This document shows positions 6,723-6,741 of a stretch of DNA of 6,741 bases, one piece after another. A program made the translations under genes and the position numbers. Numbering within the stretch: position 1 is the first letter of the stretch; every line of letters begins with the position of its first letter. Under the pieces are notes generated by a model, which saw only the letters and a list, made by a program, of their open reading frames with translations, was not told the DNA's origin and made no database searches. The DNA comes from Desulfobacterales bacterium (GTDB lineage Bacteria > Desulfobacterota > Desulfobacteria > Desulfobacterales > JAUCGF01), in assembly GCA_029940345.1 (NCBI GenBank), contig JAOZRC010000057.1, positions 1-6,741 of the forward strand. The letters run 5' to 3'.

Positions 6723-6741
6723 ACTTGGGAGTTTTAAGTTA

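Noticed and set aside
1..6741. CRISPR array, tRNA, rRNA, transposase gene or defence system
   Set aside because: No regularly spaced repeats, cloverleaf, rRNA-like or transposase-like sequence was seen; nearly all of the window is five envelope genes.

Overview
The window holds five complete genes, all read from the minus strand in the order lolC/E -> lolD -> bamA -> skp (ompH family) -> lpxD. All of them build the Gram-negative cell envelope, so the organism is a diderm that makes lipid A. The gene order, the single LolC/E protein and the moderate base composition (mid-40s % G+C by eye) best fit a deltaproteobacterium in the broad sense (Desulfobacterota and relatives). This taxonomic call is an inference from gene order and protein style, not a database match.

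Layout from right to left, which is the direction of transcription. The right edge (6723-6741) holds only 19 bases upstream of lolC/E. lolC/E (5493-6722) encodes the membrane subunit of the lipoprotein-releasing ABC transporter. lolD (4691-5476, or from a TTG at 5500) encodes its ATPase. bamA (2058-4697) overlaps the end of lolD by 7 bases and encodes the outer-membrane beta-barrel assembly protein, with an unusual additional N-terminal domain before its five POTRA domains. A 357-base intergenic region (1701-2057) is almost entirely one imperfect palindrome of about 276 bases that looks like a miniature inverted-repeat element; its outer end touches the bamA stop codon. skp (1161-1700) follows behind a good ribosome binding site, and its stop overlaps the start of lpxD (103-1164). 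The left edge (1-102) shows no recognisable gene. It holds two small interlocking hairpins and a purine-rich stretch that could be the ribosome binding site of a gene running off the window.

The genes work together. LolC/E and LolD release lipoproteins from the inner membrane, which would include the lipoprotein partners of BamA. Skp escorts unfolded outer-membrane proteins through the periplasm to BamA. LpxD makes a lipid A precursor for the same membrane. The cluster itself is a known conserved type. I did not find a clearly new system. The parts most worth a second look are the palindromic element between bamA and skp, the N-terminal domain of BamA, and the LolC-type hook in what may be the only LolC/E subunit.
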